A stretch of 7,234 nt of DNA from Pseudobdellovibrionaceae bacterium. GTDB taxonomy: Bacteria; Bdellovibrionota; Bdellovibrionia; Bdellovibrionales; Bdellovibrionaceae. Position numbers and translations under genes: made by a program. Of the stretch, positions 5,737-7,234 are shown in pieces (position 1 is the stretch's first letter; the number at the start of each line of letters is the position of its first letter). The DNA lies in the NCBI GenBank assembly GCA_947374445.1, contig CANCBY010000120.1:1-7234 (forward strand), given 5' to 3'. The notes beneath the pieces were generated by a model. That model searched no databases. It was given only the letters and a program-made list of their open reading frames with translations, and had not been told where the DNA came from.

Positions 5737-7113
5737 ATGAGCGATTCTATCGGAAACTCATCATTACCGTCTTCTATTCCTGAAGAAAAAGCGGAAACAA
5801 AAATTTTGTCCGTTGAAGAACTCAATCGACAAATTCGTCAACTCATCGAAGGGCAGCTTTCATTAGTATGGGTTCAGGGCGAAATTTCTAATTTTAAAGC
5901 ACATACATCGGGCCATTATTATTTTTCTTTAAAAGACGCAAAATCTCAAATCAGTGCGGTCATGTTTCGCGGCCACAACTCCAGATTAAAGTTCAAGCCG
6001 ACAGATGGACTTGAAGTTATTGTGCGTGGACGAGTCACTGTGTATGAGCCTCGCGGTAATTATCAGATCACCGCAGAGATGATGGAGCCGGTGGGTGCGG
6101 GAGCTTTACAAAAAGCTTACGAACAACTCAAAGACAAGCTAAAGGCCGAAGGCCTTTTTGATAAATCTCGCAAGCGACCTCTGCCGACCATGCCTCGTCA
6201 TATTGCTATTGTCACATCACCGACCGGGGCTGCCATCCGTGACATGTTAAATATTTTATCTCGCCGTAACAAAGCAGTCCGCATCACTTTGGTGCCGACG
6301 ATTGTTCAGGGCGAGGCGGCGGCACCAAAAATTGTTGAGGCATTGAAGCTAGCTTACCAGCTCAAAGACATTGATGCAGTGATTGTGGGTCGCGGTGGTG
6401 GTTCCATCGAAGACATGTGGTGCTTCAATGACGAAAGGGTCGCGCGCGCTATCGTGCAAAGTCCCGTACCGGTGATCTCAGCTGTGGGTCATGAAATCGA
6501 TTTTACAATTGCAGATTTTGTTGCAGATTTAAGAGCGCCAACGCCTTCTGCTGCAGCGGAGCTCGTCGTAAAAAACACGGCCGATCTTGTTAGTAAACTC
6601 TCGTCGGTAGATCGTCTGTTGTATTTATCTGTGCAAAAGTTTTTAAAGAACGAGAAGCAGAAATTGCATAATTGGTCGAGCCGACTTGCAGATCCTAAAC
6701 GCAAACTTCAAGATCTTCTTCAGCGCAGTGATGAACTTGTGAGTCGTCTTAACAGCTCAGCCTTGCGGTATTTTGTAAAATCTCGATTAAAAGTTGATGT
6801 GACGACGGGCCGATTAGTTCGCCCTGATCAGGTTTTGACCAAAGCAAAATCTCGAGTTCAGCTTTTATCTCTCAAAATGCAGACGTCCGTTCAAGCTCAG
6901 GTTGAAAATGAAAAAGCCAAGCTTGAGCAAACGATGGCTGTCTTGCAAAGCTTAAGTCCACTGAAGGTCGTAGAGCGTGGATATTCGATGACCAAGATCG
7001 GTAAAAAATTGGTGAAGTCTTCTGATCAGGTGAAGGTCGGAGATGAAATCAAAGTCAGTTTGATGAAGGGTCAGCTGACAGCACAAGTAATAAAAATTGA
7101 AAATGAACAATAA
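5737..7113 (+). CDS. xseA: Exonuclease VII large subunit
   Basis: A 458-residue protein, close to the usual XseA length (E. coli about 456). Exonuclease VII degrades single-stranded DNA from both ends to short oligonucleotides and acts in DNA repair in the cytoplasm. The N-terminal OB-fold is recognisable from GEISNF (48-53) and SGHYYFSLKD (58-67), then YEPRGNYQI. The catalytic domain has TSPTGAAIRDML, GRGGGS (218-223) and VGHEID (250-255) running into ADFVADLRAPTPSAAAE, all family signatures. Residues about 285-400 are Lys/Gln/Glu-rich and likely form the long helical coiled coil that binds XseB. The C-terminal SPLKVVERGYS (407-417) is also typical. No family block is missing, so it should be active. 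The start ATG has no clear Shine-Dalgarno and lies in a small hairpin, so translation may depend on coupling to the gene 15 bp upstream. xseB follows 14 bp downstream. Confidence 0.97.
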   Translation: MSDSIGNSSLPSSIPEEKAETKILSVEELNRQIRQLIEGQLSLVWVQGEISNFKAHTSGHYYFSLKDAKSQISAVMFRGHNSRLKFKPTDGLEVIVRGRVTVYEPRGNYQITAEMMEPVGAGALQKAYEQLKDKLKAEGLFDKSRKRPLPTMPRHIAIVTSPTGAAIRDMLNILSRRNKAVRITLVPTIVQGEAAAPKIVEALKLAYQLKDIDAVIVGRGGGSIEDMWCFNDERVARAIVQSPVPVISAVGHEIDFTIADFVADLRAPTPSAAAELVVKNTADLVSKLSSVDRLLYLSVQKFLKNEKQKLHNWSSRLADPKRKLQDLLQRSDELVSRLNSSALRYFVKSRLKVDVTTGRLVRPDQVLTKAKSRVQLLSLKMQTSVQAQVENEKAKLEQTMAVLQSLSPLKVVERGYSMTKIGKKLVKSSDQVKVGDEIKVSLMKGQLTAQVIKIENEQ

Positions 7114-7127
7114 TTAAGAGGTAGCGT

Positions 7128-7234
7128 ATGGATTTTGAAAAAAAACTTGGAAGGCTAGAAGAGATTGTCCAAAAAATGGAGCGCGGTGAACTGGCTCTTG
7201 AGGAGTCACTCAAGCTTTTTGAAGAGGGTGTTAA
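7128..7234 (+). CDS. xseB: Exonuclease VII small subunit (5' part only)
   Basis: The first 35 codons of a gene that runs off the window. The sequence MDFEKKLGRLEEIVQKME followed by RGELALEESLKLFEEGV is the standard XseB start: a helix, the short E-x-G-E-L-x-L-E-E turn, then a second helix. XseB is a small (about 70-80 residues) all-helical protein; several copies bind each XseA subunit to form active exonuclease VII. The ATG at 7128 has GAGG 6 nt upstream, a good ribosome binding site. It begins 14 bp after the xseA stop, so the two subunits are made from one transcript. The xseA-xseB order is common in bacteria. Confidence 0.95.
   Translation, partial: MDFEKKLGRLEEIVQKMERGELALEESLKLFEEGV

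Noticed and set aside
1..7234. tRNA, rRNA, CRISPR arrays, transposase genes
   Set aside because: None seen: no CCA-ended cloverleaf, no regularly spaced direct repeats, and no transposase motif on either strand.

Overview
The window looks like chromosomal DNA of a Gram-negative bacterium. It carries xseA and xseB, the end of a NifU-type iron-sulfur protein gene, and secreted lipoproteins with type II signal peptides. The mix of Ser/Gly-rich, Cys-paired lipoproteins, a zinc protease and moderate GC would fit the Bdellovibrionota (predatory bacteria). That placement is an inference from general character, not a proven identity.

Left edge (1-198, + strand): the last 65 codons of a NifU C-terminal-domain protein. 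It converges on the minus-strand genes, and a strong hairpin (202-224) sits between the two stop codons.

Centre (214-5045, all minus strand): a four-gene cluster that is a tandem duplication of a two-gene module. Each module encodes a roughly 600-residue lipoprotein with a zinc-metalloprotease core (HEYGH followed by SEGW) and a C-terminal PPC-like domain. The lipoprotein stop codon overlaps the start of a small N-terminally anchored partner protein. In transcription order these are protease 1 (5045-3198), partner 1 (3207-2713), protease 2 (2585-801) and partner 2 (804-214). The copies are clearly homologous but well diverged, so the duplication is not recent. The 42 bp ending at each protease start codon are also similar and gapless (31 of 42 identical by my count) and include a GTCTnnAGAC palindrome. 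The duplicated unit therefore probably includes the control region or leader.

Divergent intergenic region (5046-5451): about 400 bp, AT-rich near the protease operon. It holds several inverted repeats, one compact GGGAC-A-GTCCC palindrome of the kind linked to REP/RAYT repeats, and a doubtful 34-codon ORF. No promoter could be called with confidence.

Right side (5452-7234, + strand): a small two-helix membrane protein of unknown function, then xseA, then the start of xseB, closely spaced as an operon. XseA and XseB together form exonuclease VII. The most novel item is the duplicated protease-partner module, for which I recognise no described system.
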